NCBI RefSeq assembly: GCF_900096955.1
Contig: NZ_FMYL01000005.1
Coordinates: 1 to 64,000 of the forward strand
From: Acinetobacter boissieri
Lineage (GTDB): Bacteria > Pseudomonadota > Gammaproteobacteria > Pseudomonadales > Moraxellaceae
Direction of reading: 5' to 3'
DNA: 64,000 bases
The notes beneath the pieces were generated by a model that saw only the letters and a list, made by a program, of their open reading frames with translations, was not told the origin of the DNA and searched no databases. Below are positions 47,835 through 57,241 of the stretch, in pieces (positions within the stretch are counted from its first letter, which is position 1; each line of letters begins with the position of its first letter). Both the position numbers and the translations under genes were made by a program.

Positions 47835-48872
47835 TTAAACAAATGAGTCGGGAGTTTTGGCAGCACTGCGTGCAGCTTCTTTACTGATAACATTTTTTTG
47901 TACCAAACCTTTTAAGCTTTGGTCTAACGTGGTCATACCAAGCCCTGCATTGGTTTGAATTGCAGAGTACATTTGGGCGACTTTGTTTTCACGAATTAAG
48001 TTTCGAATAGATGGAATACCTAACATAATTTCATGTGCAGCAACACGGCCACCGCCATTTTTTTTGAGGAGTGCTTGAGAAATGACAGCCTGTAAAGATT
48101 CTGAAAGCATAGAACGAACCATATCTTTTTCTTCAGCAGGAAATACATCAACAATACGGTCAACGGTTTTAGCTGCAGAGGTCGTGTGTAGCGTACCAAA
48201 AACTAAATGACCTGTTTCAGCAGCACTTAAAGCTAAACGAATGGTTTCTAAGTCACGCATTTCACCGACCAAAATAATATCTGGATCTTCACGTAATGCT
48301 GAACGGAGTGCATTACTAAAGCTAAAGGTGTCTCTATGCACTTCACGTTGATTAATCAAACATTTTTGTGATTGATGTACAAACTCAATAGGGTCTTCCA
48401 CTGTTAAAATGTGGTCATATCTGGTTTGATTAATATAATCAAGCATTGCGGCTAAGGTGGTTGATTTCCCTGAGCCTGTTGGCCCTGTAACCAAGACTAG
48501 ACCACGGGGAAAGTCACAAATTTTTTGGAAAATTGCACCTAGGCCAAGATCGTCTAATGACAAAATTTTGGATGGAATGGTTCGGAATACAGCACCTGCA
48601 CCGCGGTTTTGATTAAAGGCATTGACACGAAAACGTGCTAAGTTAGGAATCTCAAAAGAAAAATCTGTTTCTAGATTTTCTTCAAAGTCTTGGCGTTGTT
48701 TATCTGTCATAATGTCATACACCAATTGGTAGACTTCTTTATGACTTAAGGCAGGTAGATTAATGCGTCTTACATCACCATCGACTCGAATCATGGGTGG
48801 TAGGCCAGATGATAAGTGTAAATCAGATGCTTTGTTTTTTACTGAAAAAGCGAGTAGCTCAGTAATGTCCAT
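47835..48872 (-). CDS. pilT: Type IV pilus retraction ATPase PilT
   Basis: A 345-residue motor for twitching motility and DNA uptake. Seen: Walker A GPTGSGKS at 130-137, TVEDPIEFVHQ, Walker B IILVGEMRDLETI, ETGHLVFGTLHT and the retraction motif AAHEIMLGIPSIRNLIRE. Divergent from yggS, the arrangement usual in pseudomonads and Acinetobacter. Upstream of pilU. Confidence 0.97.
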   Translation of the reverse strand: MDITELLAFSVKNKASDLHLSSGLPPMIRVDGDVRRINLPALSHKEVYQLVYDIMTDKQRQDFEENLETDFSFEIPNLARFRVNAFNQNRGAGAVFRTIPSKILSLDDLGLGAIFQKICDFPRGLVLVTGPTGSGKSTTLAAMLDYINQTRYDHILTVEDPIEFVHQSQKCLINQREVHRDTFSFSNALRSALREDPDIILVGEMRDLETIRLALSAAETGHLVFGTLHTTSAAKTVDRIVDVFPAEEKDMVRSMLSESLQAVISQALLKKNGGGRVAAHEIMLGIPSIRNLIRENKVAQMYSAIQTNAGLGMTTLDQSLKGLVQKNVISKEAARSAAKTPDSFV

Positions 48873-48986
48873 ATTTCCCCCAAGGCCATGTCTTTTGGAA
48901 CATAATTTTTATAGAATAATAACCACTTTATTGACCACAGACCAATGCTTTATTAAAAAAGCTTAAAAATACTCAGAGTTTTTATC

Positions 48987-49676
48987 ATGCAAGATTTTTC
49001 TCAAGCCAGAAACCACGTCTTAGAGCAGATTCAACAGGCCTGTGACATCGCACATCGGACAGATCAGGTGAAACTGCTTGCAGTATCAAAAACCCATAGT
49101 AGTCAAGCAATACAAGCGATGTATGATTTGGGTCAGCGTGCATTTGGTGAAAACTATTTACAAGAAGCCTGTGCCAAAATAGATACTTTACAAGGTTTAG
49201 ATATAGATTGGCACTTTATTGGTCATGTACAGCGTAATAAAACGAAACAAATTGCTACGCACTTTTCTTGGGTACATGGTATAGATCGTTTAATTATTGC
49301 GCAAAGACTCTCTGACCAACGCCCTGAGGGAATGGCTCCTTTAAATATATGTATACAAGTCAATATTGATGGGCAGGACAGTAAAGATGGGTGTGACCCC
49401 GAAGATGTCATTGCGATGGTTGAAAAAATACAAGATTTACCACACATTGCTTTAAGAGGTTTAATGGTCATCCCTGCACCAAACAATACACAGGCTTTTT
49501 TCGATACACAAAAGTTATTTCGTGATGTGGCAGAGGCGTATCCTACACTGACTTCATGGGATACTTTAAGTATGGGGATGTCTGGTGATTTACAGCCTGC
49601 GGTAGAAGCAGGCTCAACGCTAGTGCGTGTAGGCACAGCTTTATTTGGTGGTCGTGATTATAGTCAAAATAGGTGA
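48987..49676 (+). CDS. yggS: Pyridoxal-phosphate homeostasis protein YggS (PLPBP)
   Basis: A 229-residue cytoplasmic single-domain PLP-binding protein of the alanine-racemase barrel fold, involved in vitamin B6 and amino-acid homeostasis. Seen: PLP lysine in LLAVSKTH, FGENYLQEA, WHFIGHVQRNK, LRGLMVIP and the phosphate site SMGMSGDLQPAVEAGSTLVRVG. Divergent from pilT. Confidence 0.94.
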   Translation: MQDFSQARNHVLEQIQQACDIAHRTDQVKLLAVSKTHSSQAIQAMYDLGQRAFGENYLQEACAKIDTLQGLDIDWHFIGHVQRNKTKQIATHFSWVHGIDRLIIAQRLSDQRPEGMAPLNICIQVNIDGQDSKDGCDPEDVIAMVEKIQDLPHIALRGLMVIPAPNNTQAFFDTQKLFRDVAEAYPTLTSWDTLSMGMSGDLQPAVEAGSTLVRVGTALFGGRDYSQNR

Positions 49677-49682
49677 TTTTTT

Positions 49683-51089
49683 GTGCAAGAACAAAAAATA
49701 AAATATACAGCACTGCTTGTGGCACTCACTTTTTTTATGGAAAATTTGGATGCCACAATTATTGTGACTGCATTGCCTGCAATGGCAGATACATTTCGTG
49801 TTGACCCAATTAATCTAAATATAGGCTTAACGGTATATTTGGTGGCTGTTGCTGTGTTTATTCCTGTGAGTGGTTGGCTTGCAGAGCGTCATGGTGCACG
49901 GCGTATTTTTGTAACAGCAATTATTTTATTTGTTTTAGCATCTATTTTGTGTGCACTAAGCCAAACTAAAACGGTGTTCACTTTTGCTCGAGCATTACAA
50001 GGCATTGGTGGTGCCATGATGGTGCCTGTTGGGCGTTTAGTGGCAATGCGTTTAGCACCTAAAGAACACTTAGTCAAAGTAATTGCTTATATTACTTGGC
50101 CAGGGCTAATTGCTCCTGTAATTGCACCCGCTTTAGGTGGTTTGATTGTGACTCAGTTGTCTTGGCAGTGGATTTTTTATATTAATGTGCCTCTGGGATT
50201 GTTTGCAATTTGGGCCAGTTTAAAGCTGTTAGATAATGAAAAAACAGAAGATTTAGCACCATTTGACTGGATTGGGTTTACTTTGTTGGCCTTTGCCTGT
50301 GCCAGTGTTGTCTATGGTATGGAGCGTATTGGGCAAGAGATTGGCAATGCAGTCAGTTACTTAGGTTTAGTCATTTTTGGCATTATGTTATTTACAATAG
50401 CGGTGTTATATATGCGCCGTTCAGATGCCCCGCTATTGAAATTTGATGCATTTAAACAAAAAACTTTTTCTGCTAGTATTTTTGGTGGTTCAGTAGCACG
50501 AATTGCCATGAGTGCATTACCATTTTTATTACCTTTAATGTTTCAAGAGGCCTTTGGTCTATCTGCTTTACAAGCAGGCTTACTTATCTTGGCCATTTTT
50601 TTAGGTAATTTACTCATGAAACCCTTTACCACCACGCTGATGCAGAGGTTTGGGTTTCGTAAAATTTTATGGGTTAATGCGATTATTGGTGCGTGTAGTA
50701 TTGCAGCATGCGCATGGTTTACGCTAGATACGCCACATTGGTTTATGATGGTATGTATGTTCTTGAGTGGTTTAAGTCGCTCTTTACAATTTACGTGTTA
50801 TAACTCGCTCAGTTTTGCAGATGTTTTACCACAAGATAAGCGCCATGCTACAACACAGTTTAGTTTGTTTTTTCAGATTAGTTTAGCCATGGGTATTGCC
50901 TTTGCTGCCTTAATTTTACGTGGTTTTATGTTTGTTTTTGAACATCAAACTCCAACACTTTCTGATTTTCACTGGACATTTATTGCCATTGCACTCTTTT
51001 CATTGCTGTCTTTAATTGATACGTGGCGTTTAAGCCCAGACGCAGGTGATGAGGTGAGTGGTTATGGTGCTCAATCAGCCAAAAACTAA
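49683..51089 (+). CDS. MFS drug:proton antiporter, HsrA-like (DHA2)
   Basis: A 468-residue exporter with about 14 membrane segments. Seen: FMENLDATIIVTALPAMA in helix 1 (motif D1), GWLAERHGARRIFV (motif A), FARALQGIGGAMMVPVGRLV, and WPGLIAPVIAPALGGLIV (motif C). Closest in wording to E. coli HsrA. Begins with GTG at 49683, with AGGTGA 6 bases upstream lying over the yggS stop. Converges with sbcC, the stop codons overlapping by four bases. Substrate unknown. Confidence 0.88.
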   Translation: MQEQKIKYTALLVALTFFMENLDATIIVTALPAMADTFRVDPINLNIGLTVYLVAVAVFIPVSGWLAERHGARRIFVTAIILFVLASILCALSQTKTVFTFARALQGIGGAMMVPVGRLVAMRLAPKEHLVKVIAYITWPGLIAPVIAPALGGLIVTQLSWQWIFYINVPLGLFAIWASLKLLDNEKTEDLAPFDWIGFTLLAFACASVVYGMERIGQEIGNAVSYLGLVIFGIMLFTIAVLYMRRSDAPLLKFDAFKQKTFSASIFGGSVARIAMSALPFLLPLMFQEAFGLSALQAGLLILAIFLGNLLMKPFTTTLMQRFGFRKILWVNAIIGACSIAACAWFTLDTPHWFMMVCMFLSGLSRSLQFTCYNSLSFADVLPQDKRHATTQFSLFFQISLAMGIAFAALILRGFMFVFEHQTPTLSDFHWTFIAIALFSLLSLIDTWRLSPDAGDEVSGYGAQSAKN

Positions 51090-54000
51090 CCGACAATATG
51101 TATTTGGCTTGCACCTGAGCCAATGGCTCTGACTTGAATTTGTACAGGAATTCTTTCATGCATTTCTTGTACATGTGAAATTAAAATGACTTTACGCCCT
51201 TGGCTTTGTAAGCGGTCAAGGGCATCCATGACAATATGTAATGACGTTGGGTCTAAAGTACCGAAGCCTTCATCAATAAATAAAGATTCTAACTTCATTG
51301 CACCAGAAGCCATATTGGCAATTGCAAGGGCAAGAGCCAAGGAAACTAAAAAGGTTTCACCCCCAGATAATGATAATACAGGGCGGACTTCACTGTTCAT
51401 ATCATGGTCAATAATGGCTAATCCTAAGCTATGATCAATACGTTTTAATTCATAGCGTTGAGACAACGGTGCGAGTTGTTGGTTGGCATATTCGACTAAA
51501 ATGTCTAAATGATGTTCTTGAGCGATTCGCTGAAATTTTGTACCTTCTTTGCTACCAATGAGTTCGGAGATTTTACCCCAACGATTCACTTGTTGTTGTA
51601 GGTCGTTTATCTGTGTCAAATATTGCTGTTGTTGTTCTTGTGCTTGCGTGTTGGCAATGAGGCGCGAGCGAATGCTGTTATTGTGTTCTTGTAGCGAGGC
51701 CAGCGTACTGAGGTGTTGCTTTGTCTGTACGCTGATGTTTGCTTCTAAGTACTCAGGCTGTTCTTTGAGATGTTGCTGTATTTGTACACTTATCTGTTTA
51801 ATATGTGTATTTAATGTGATCTGTTGCTGTTCGAACTGTTGAATGTCTTGGCGTAATTTTGGGGTGTCTTCTATGCTATGAGCAAGGCATCTTTTGATAT
51901 GTTCTGCATGAAAGTGAGGGTGTTGCTGTTGCCATATGGCTAGAGCATCAAGGTGGTTTTTTTCTTGCTCTTGCCACATTTTTATATGTTGATGCGTGCT
52001 GTCTACGGCATTTTTTTGTTCCTGATAGTTTTTTTGAGATTCAACGAGTTGTTGCTGTTCATCTTTGAGTTGCTGTTTAGATTGTTTTAGTTGATTTTGT
52101 AGGTATTGATGCCATTGTGCTGTGGTTTTAAATGTTTCATCACTATGTTGGCCAATCAGTTGTTTAAGTTTTTCTGCTATTTCTAGTCCCTGATTTTTGA
52201 TTTGTTCGGTGTCATGACTTACATACGTGAGTTGTTGTTGTAATGACTGGTACTGTTGCTGTTTTAGTTGCACTTGTTGTTGCTGTTGTTCAATCTGCGC
52301 TTTAAGTTGTTGTAGCTGTTGTTTAGATTGACTGAGTGATTCAATGGCGTGACAAGCCTGTTGCATGGCTTGATGTGGTTTTTCTAACCAAACATGTTGT
52401 TGGGATATTTCAAGTAGCTTAAATAGATCTGCTTGTAATTGTTTAAATTGACTCATGGTGACAGCAAGGTGTTGTTGCTGTACCAATTGCTGTTGCCGTG
52501 TTTTGAATAACTCCTGTTGTTGTTGTAAATGCGCCTGACTTTGCTCAAGGTTTTTTTGTTCTAAGGCAAGCTCATCGTAGTGTTGTTGGCACTTTTGTTT
52601 AAGTTGTGCTGTAGTTAGTGTGAGATGAGTAAGGTTTAACTTAATTAAGTCCTGTTGTATGTCTTGCTTTAGCGTTTCAATGCTGCTTTGCAATTGTGTA
52701 TTTTGTGCAGCTAAATGCGTTATTTCACTGTGCGTTTTTGCATGCTGTATTTGGCTATGTTGCCATTGTTGAAAAGCCTTTTCTTTAGCTGCGATATAAG
52801 GTTGTTCTTGTTGTGTATGTAAGACTGAAAGTGCATCTTCGAGCAACTGTGCATGCGTAATAAAAGGATGCTGTATACTGCCACATACCATGCACGCTTG
52901 ATCGGGTTTAAGTTGCGATCTGAGCTGTTGAATGTGGTCTGCATGTAATAGTTGTTGCTCAGCCAACAGGTGTTGCGTCTTTAAAAGTGCTTGTTCGGCA
53001 TGTTTAAAGTCTATTTCATGTTGCTGTATCGCTTGCTCTTGTTGTTTAAGCTGATGTTGGTGTTGCTGTAATGTGGTGATTGTTTCTTGTTGTTTTTCCT
53101 CAAGCTGTATTTTCGTATCGAGGTTTTTTAGAGTGTATTCAAGCTGTTGTAAATTCTTTTGAGTCTGGTATTGCGCTTGCTGTTGTGATTGATTTTTTTG
53201 TGTAAGTGCATCAAGTGAGCCGTATTGACTGGTTAGTTGTTCAACTTGTTGTACCAACGTTTGTGTTTGCTGTTCAAAAGTTGTGAAATCAGTACAGTTG
53301 GCATCTTCTAATATTTGCCATAAATGTTGGAGTTGTTTAATTTTTTCTAGATTGGCACGTGGTTCTTCAGCAAGTAAGATAAAGTCTTTCAGGTGTTGCT
53401 GTGCATGCTGAATTATATCAAACTGTTGTGTAAGTTCACTCATTTTTTGCTGTTGTTGGATGAGTTGTTGTTGTTCCCGTTGTTTTTGTTGTTCTAGTTG
53501 CTGTTGCTCGATATATTTATTTTGGTAGTGATTAAGAAGTTGTTCACGGGTGGCATCAAGTACAAAGCCTTGTTCTAACACGGGTTGGAGCTGAGTAAGC
53601 ATTTGCTCTTGCTGGATGTACTTTTTTTCAATTGCTGCATAATGTTGCTGTTGTTGTTGAAAGTGATGTTCAGCCTGTTGAAATGTTTCAGATTGCTGTT
53701 TTAACTGCTGTTGTAATTGTTTTTGCTTCTCTTGAGCCGTTTGAATGCCTTCAATATGGTGTCTTACACTTGCAAATTGCTCTAGATCGAGTAAGTACTG
53801 CTTTTTATTGTTAATGGATATTTGTTGTAATTCAAGCGTTGCTTGCTCTTGTATATAGATGTTTTTTTGAGTATTGAGTTGATTGTGATATGCATACCAT
53901 TGTGTGGCATGATCAAGCTGTTTTATGTGTTGTTGTTGCTCTTTTATGCGGTGTTCTAGCTCGGCTTGTTTGTTTTTTAAATGACTGCTTTCTTCAGGGC

Positions 54001-54679
54001 TAAGGAGTTCAATATGACCGATATAGTCTTGAAATTTCTCTAATTCTTGCTTAAAAACTTTAGTTTTTTCAAAAGCACATTGGCTGACGAGGCTAAAAAT
54101 ACTCGAGTTGGTGAGATACTCTAGCAAGTCTGCACGATCTTGGTCTTTGGCCTTTAAGAATGCACCCACTTCAGATTGTGCCAATAAAATAGCACGAGTA
54201 AATTGCTCAAAACTCAGCCCAATGAGTTGCTGTACGCAAGGGGTACAATCAGACAGTTTTTGAGTCATGGCTCGACCATCTTCAAGACAGATCACTGAAC
54301 GATCTAGCTTAAATTTACCATCTACTTTTTTACGTGCTCGACTGAGTTCCCAACGTGCTTTATAGCGTTTTTGATCTAATGCTAAAAATTCGACTTCCGC
54401 AAATCCCATCACACAACCACGGCGTAAAATGTGTTTTGCATCTTTAAGCGAAATATTTTGCCCATTGGCATCGGTCAGTTGGCCTGTTGCACCTTGTAAA
54501 CGTGGAATTTGGTCAAATAATGCCAAACACATCGCATCGAGCAGCGTTGATTTTCCTGCACCTGTTTTGCCTGTAATGGCAATTAAGCCCGCATTGGCAA
54601 GGGGTTCTGACTCAAAATCAATATATTGCTCACCTGAAATTGATGCAAGATTACTTAAACGTAGTGATAAAATTTTCAT
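51086..54679 (-). CDS. sbcC: Exonuclease subunit SbcC (Rad50-like)
   Basis: A 1197-residue SMC-like ATPase of the SbcCD nuclease, which opens hairpin and protein-blocked DNA ends. Seen: Walker A GKTGAGKS at 37-44, zinc hook CMVC at 596-599 exactly mid-protein, and C-terminal ABC signature LSGGETFLVSLALA from about 1104 with Walker B LESLFIDEGFGTLD. The two coiled-coil arms are extraordinarily glutamine-rich, with long Q-runs. 9 bases after sbcD. Confidence 0.95.
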   Translation of the reverse strand: MKILSLRLSNLASISGEQYIDFESEPLANAGLIAITGKTGAGKSTLLDAMCLALFDQIPRLQGATGQLTDANGQNISLKDAKHILRRGCVMGFAEVEFLALDQKRYKARWELSRARKKVDGKFKLDRSVICLEDGRAMTQKLSDCTPCVQQLIGLSFEQFTRAILLAQSEVGAFLKAKDQDRADLLEYLTNSSIFSLVSQCAFEKTKVFKQELEKFQDYIGHIELLSPEESSHLKNKQAELEHRIKEQQQHIKQLDHATQWYAYHNQLNTQKNIYIQEQATLELQQISINNKKQYLLDLEQFASVRHHIEGIQTAQEKQKQLQQQLKQQSETFQQAEHHFQQQQQHYAAIEKKYIQQEQMLTQLQPVLEQGFVLDATREQLLNHYQNKYIEQQQLEQQKQREQQQLIQQQQKMSELTQQFDIIQHAQQHLKDFILLAEEPRANLEKIKQLQHLWQILEDANCTDFTTFEQQTQTLVQQVEQLTSQYGSLDALTQKNQSQQQAQYQTQKNLQQLEYTLKNLDTKIQLEEKQQETITTLQQHQHQLKQQEQAIQQHEIDFKHAEQALLKTQHLLAEQQLLHADHIQQLRSQLKPDQACMVCGSIQHPFITHAQLLEDALSVLHTQQEQPYIAAKEKAFQQWQHSQIQHAKTHSEITHLAAQNTQLQSSIETLKQDIQQDLIKLNLTHLTLTTAQLKQKCQQHYDELALEQKNLEQSQAHLQQQQELFKTRQQQLVQQQHLAVTMSQFKQLQADLFKLLEISQQHVWLEKPHQAMQQACHAIESLSQSKQQLQQLKAQIEQQQQQVQLKQQQYQSLQQQLTYVSHDTEQIKNQGLEIAEKLKQLIGQHSDETFKTTAQWHQYLQNQLKQSKQQLKDEQQQLVESQKNYQEQKNAVDSTHQHIKMWQEQEKNHLDALAIWQQQHPHFHAEHIKRCLAHSIEDTPKLRQDIQQFEQQQITLNTHIKQISVQIQQHLKEQPEYLEANISVQTKQHLSTLASLQEHNNSIRSRLIANTQAQEQQQQYLTQINDLQQQVNRWGKISELIGSKEGTKFQRIAQEHHLDILVEYANQQLAPLSQRYELKRIDHSLGLAIIDHDMNSEVRPVLSLSGGETFLVSLALALAIANMASGAMKLESLFIDEGFGTLDPTSLHIVMDALDRLQSQGRKVILISHVQEMHERIPVQIQVRAIGSGASQIHIVG

Positions 54680-54688
54680 AACATGACC

Positions 54689-55948
54689 TTACTGCCCAGT
54701 ATTGTTTTGGCGTTGTTTTTCTTGTGCTTCTTCAAGTAATGTGAGGAAGTCGGAACTGACTTCGCTGTTGCTGTCATAGCCCATGTTTTGCCAAATTTGG
54801 CTAAATAACTGTGTGGGGGTAGGTGGCTCAAGGTCTATTTTTGAGTGAGATGAGTCATCAAGCTGAAGAGCCAAACGTTTACGACTTAAACGGACCAATC
54901 TATATTGTTCGCTCGGCAAAATATCTTCAATTTGTTGTCTTAAGTTTAATGGTGGAGCCGTGTTGCTGTGGTATTCAATATCAACATATTCACGTTGTTC
55001 TATGTTTGTGATGACTTTATCAGCAGGAAGTGCTTTAAGCTGTTGCATCACTTGTTCAAGGTCACCTGTTAAACGATGCATGGCTACAGTACGTGGAATG
55101 TGTAATGCTGAAAACTGAAAACGTTGTTCGGGTTGTTCATGTATTGGGTCTATATAGACCTCTACAATTTGATGTTTATAGTTTTTTTCACTAAAAGACA
55201 GTGGAATAGGCGAGCCACTGTAGCGAATAAAGGGTTGTGATACTTTTTGTGGTTTGTGTAAGTGCCCGAGTGCAACATAGTCTACGCCGTGGTCGAAGAG
55301 GGTTGTTGAAAGCGCTTCTTGGTTGCCAATAATACAGCGTTCTGAGTCTGACTCTTGTCCACCTTGCATGTGGGCATGCGACATAATAATCAGTGCTTGA
55401 TCGTCAGTTTTACGCTTTTTGGCTTCTTCAATGAGTGTTTCATGTAAGTATTCAATGGCTGATTGGCTGTCTTGTGTATGTTCATTAAAGCCTATAATTT
55501 CTGCATTGCGTAAAAAAGGCAATGCAATACACCATGCCACAATCTGCTGTTGAGGGTTATAAATCGGTAAAATGAGGCGATCCATGTCTAAACTACGATC
55601 TGCACGCCACCGCACAAGTCCCACTGTTTTGGCATTGTACTTTTCAAGGAGTGGTTCAATTTGTTCAATTCGATAGCCCGAGTCATGGTTCCCTGCAATC
55701 ATGAGGGTTTGCATGTGTGGCGCAACAGCGTGAGCTTCGGCTAAAAATTGATAAAGTTGTTTTTGTGCTGTAGAGGATGGATTGATGACATCGTAAATAT
55801 CACCAGAGATGAGTAAAGCATGCGGTTGTTTTTGTTTGATTTGCTCAATGAGCCATATTAAAAACTGTTCATGTTCGAATTGGCGAGAATAGTTGTAAAA
55901 CAGTTGCCCTAAGTGCCAATCTGACGTATGAAAAAAATGCACAGCCAT
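54689..55948 (-). CDS. sbcD: Exonuclease subunit SbcD (Mre11-like)
   Basis: A 419-residue metal-dependent phosphoesterase, the nuclease of SbcCD. Seen: FFHTSDWHLGQ, LLISGDIYDVINP, MIAGNHDSGYR, IIMSHAHMQGG, VALGHLHKPQ, giving the two-metal site. The C-terminal part (about 290-419) would bind SbcC. Operon sbcD-sbcC. Confidence 0.96.
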   Translation of the reverse strand: MAVHFFHTSDWHLGQLFYNYSRQFEHEQFLIWLIEQIKQKQPHALLISGDIYDVINPSSTAQKQLYQFLAEAHAVAPHMQTLMIAGNHDSGYRIEQIEPLLEKYNAKTVGLVRWRADRSLDMDRLILPIYNPQQQIVAWCIALPFLRNAEIIGFNEHTQDSQSAIEYLHETLIEEAKKRKTDDQALIIMSHAHMQGGQESDSERCIIGNQEALSTTLFDHGVDYVALGHLHKPQKVSQPFIRYSGSPIPLSFSEKNYKHQIVEVYIDPIHEQPEQRFQFSALHIPRTVAMHRLTGDLEQVMQQLKALPADKVITNIEQREYVDIEYHSNTAPPLNLRQQIEDILPSEQYRLVRLSRKRLALQLDDSSHSKIDLEPPTPTQLFSQIWQNMGYDSNSEVSSDFLTLLEEAQEKQRQNNTGQ

Positions 55949-56056
55949 AAAATACTCATGTTGAGGTGTTGAATTTACATATGTGCTAATTTAACAGTGT
56001 ATACATGCTTCTGTGAAGTACAGTCCGTTTTAATTAGAGCATAAGAGAACATAAAA

Positions 56057-56533
56057 ATGGCATTACATCAGTATCAAGTCGATTTACAGTGGTGCGGTAA
56101 CTTGGGTCAGGGTACGGCGAGTTATCGGGGGTATGCACGTAATTTTAACGTTCACCATCCATTAAAATCAAGTATTTTGGGTTCTGCTGACCCTGCGTAT
56201 TTGGGGGATATAGGGCGTTGGAATCCTGAGGATTTAATACTAGCTTCAGCTTCTGCATGTCATCAATTGTGGTATTTACATTTATGTGCAGTGAATGGTG
56301 TTGTTGTAACGGCATATACTGACCATGCCATAGCGTCTATGCAAGACCAAGATGAAAAGCGTAGAGGTCATCTGACTGAAATGACGCTAAAACCTAGAGT
56401 AACAGTTGTAGAAGGAACGAATTTAGATTTGGCACAGCAGTTACATATACAAGCACACCATGAGTGTATGATTGCAAATTCAGTGAACTTCCCAATCTAC
56501 TGTCATGCTGAAATTGTTTTGCAGTCAGAATAA
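56057..56533 (+). CDS. OsmC-family peroxiredoxin-like protein
   Basis: A 158-residue protein of the OsmC/Ohr superfamily, thiol peroxidases for organic hydroperoxides. Seen: GRWNPEDLILASASACHQLWYLHLC with Cys68, and HHECMIANSVNFPI with Cys137, the usual peroxidatic/resolving pair; a third Cys at 77 is extra. It is closer to general OsmC-type proteins than to Ohr. Followed by a hairpin at about 56550-56577. Confidence 0.87.
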   Translation: MALHQYQVDLQWCGNLGQGTASYRGYARNFNVHHPLKSSILGSADPAYLGDIGRWNPEDLILASASACHQLWYLHLCAVNGVVVTAYTDHAIASMQDQDEKRRGHLTEMTLKPRVTVVEGTNLDLAQQLHIQAHHECMIANSVNFPIYCHAEIVLQSE

Positions 56534-56591
56534 AACAACAAAAAAGCGGTCTACTTTCCTTGTTAGATCGCTTAAATGATTGGGTGGGGCG

Positions 56592-56873
56592 TTACATTTT
56601 CATTTCAGGTTTTGGAGCATCTTTTGGTGCCGGTTTTGGTTTACTTGCATCATGATGTTTTTTCTCATGATGATGTCCTTTATGTTCAGCACCTTTTTTA
56701 TGCTCATGCGCTTTTTTCGTTGCGCCTTCGTGGTGTTTATGCGCTTTTTCAACTGCAGGTTTTACAGGTTCAGGTTTTGGTGGTACGTTTGCTTCAGGTG
56801 CGGCAGCAAATGTAGTCATTGCAATACCTGATGCAAGTACAGCAGTTGAAAGCGTTGTGAATATTTTTTTCAT
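56592..56873 (-). CDS. Histidine/lysine-rich exported small protein
   Basis: A 93-residue secreted protein. The ATG at 56873 gives a normal signal peptide MKKIFTTLSTAVLASGIAM with cleavage after FAA; AAGG lies 10 bases before. The mature part is low-complexity: Pro/Lys blocks flank a region with 11 His (KHHEG, AHEHKK, GHHHEKKHH). Such stretches can bind Ni, Zn or Cu, but no family was recognised. No metal transporter lies beside it. Confidence 0.7.
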   Translation of the reverse strand: MKKIFTTLSTAVLASGIAMTTFAAAPEANVPPKPEPVKPAVEKAHKHHEGATKKAHEHKKGAEHKGHHHEKKHHDASKPKPAPKDAPKPEMKM

Positions 56874-57187
56874 TAACTTACAGCCTTGGTTTATCATTTG
56901 ATAGATTCATGATGCACAGATATTATGAATTTTCGATGAAGGCTTTATTTTTCTATAGACTATGATCTATGTAAGTACGTTACAGTGCAAGATAGATCTG
57001 TTACAGGAATTTTGCTAACGCCAAAAGAAAAGCCAATGATTCGAGTGATGAGAAATCATTGGCTTAAATGTCATGAACTTTACAGTAGTAGACATAAAGT
57101 ACAGTATTGTTGCGCTGCATAGATTCAGTACGTTTATCTATATGAGCAGGCCTTATGCTGACTATAACGATGGCGATGACTAAAAGG
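56874..57187. other. Intergenic region with an orphan hairpin
   Basis: About 310 bases without a gene. It holds the 12-bp stem noted at 57030-57065. The promoter of the next gene begins at 57188. Confidence 0.45.
57030..57065 (-). terminator. Orphan terminator-like hairpin on the minus strand
   Basis: A perfect 12-bp stem AAGCCAATGATT/AATCATTGGCTT with a 12-base loop, followed on the minus strand by TTTTCTTTT. No annotated minus-strand gene ends here, so it may end an unseen small RNA. Confidence 0.5.
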
Positions 57188-57216
57188 TTGACACAATATT
57201 TTAAATCTTTTAAATA
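57188..57216 (+). promoter_or_regulatory. Promoter of the ABZJ_00895-type gene
   Basis: Perfect -35 TTGACA at 57188-57193, 17-base spacer, -10 TAAATA at 57211-57216. The start site would fall near 57223, leaving a very short leader. Confidence 0.65.
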
Positions 57217-57241
57217 AATTTTGATGAGGTGTGGTTTGGGT

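Noticed and set aside
49223..49636. A 137-codon antisense frame in yggS
   Set aside because: Opposes a conserved PLP-binding gene, without start signals or domain similarity.
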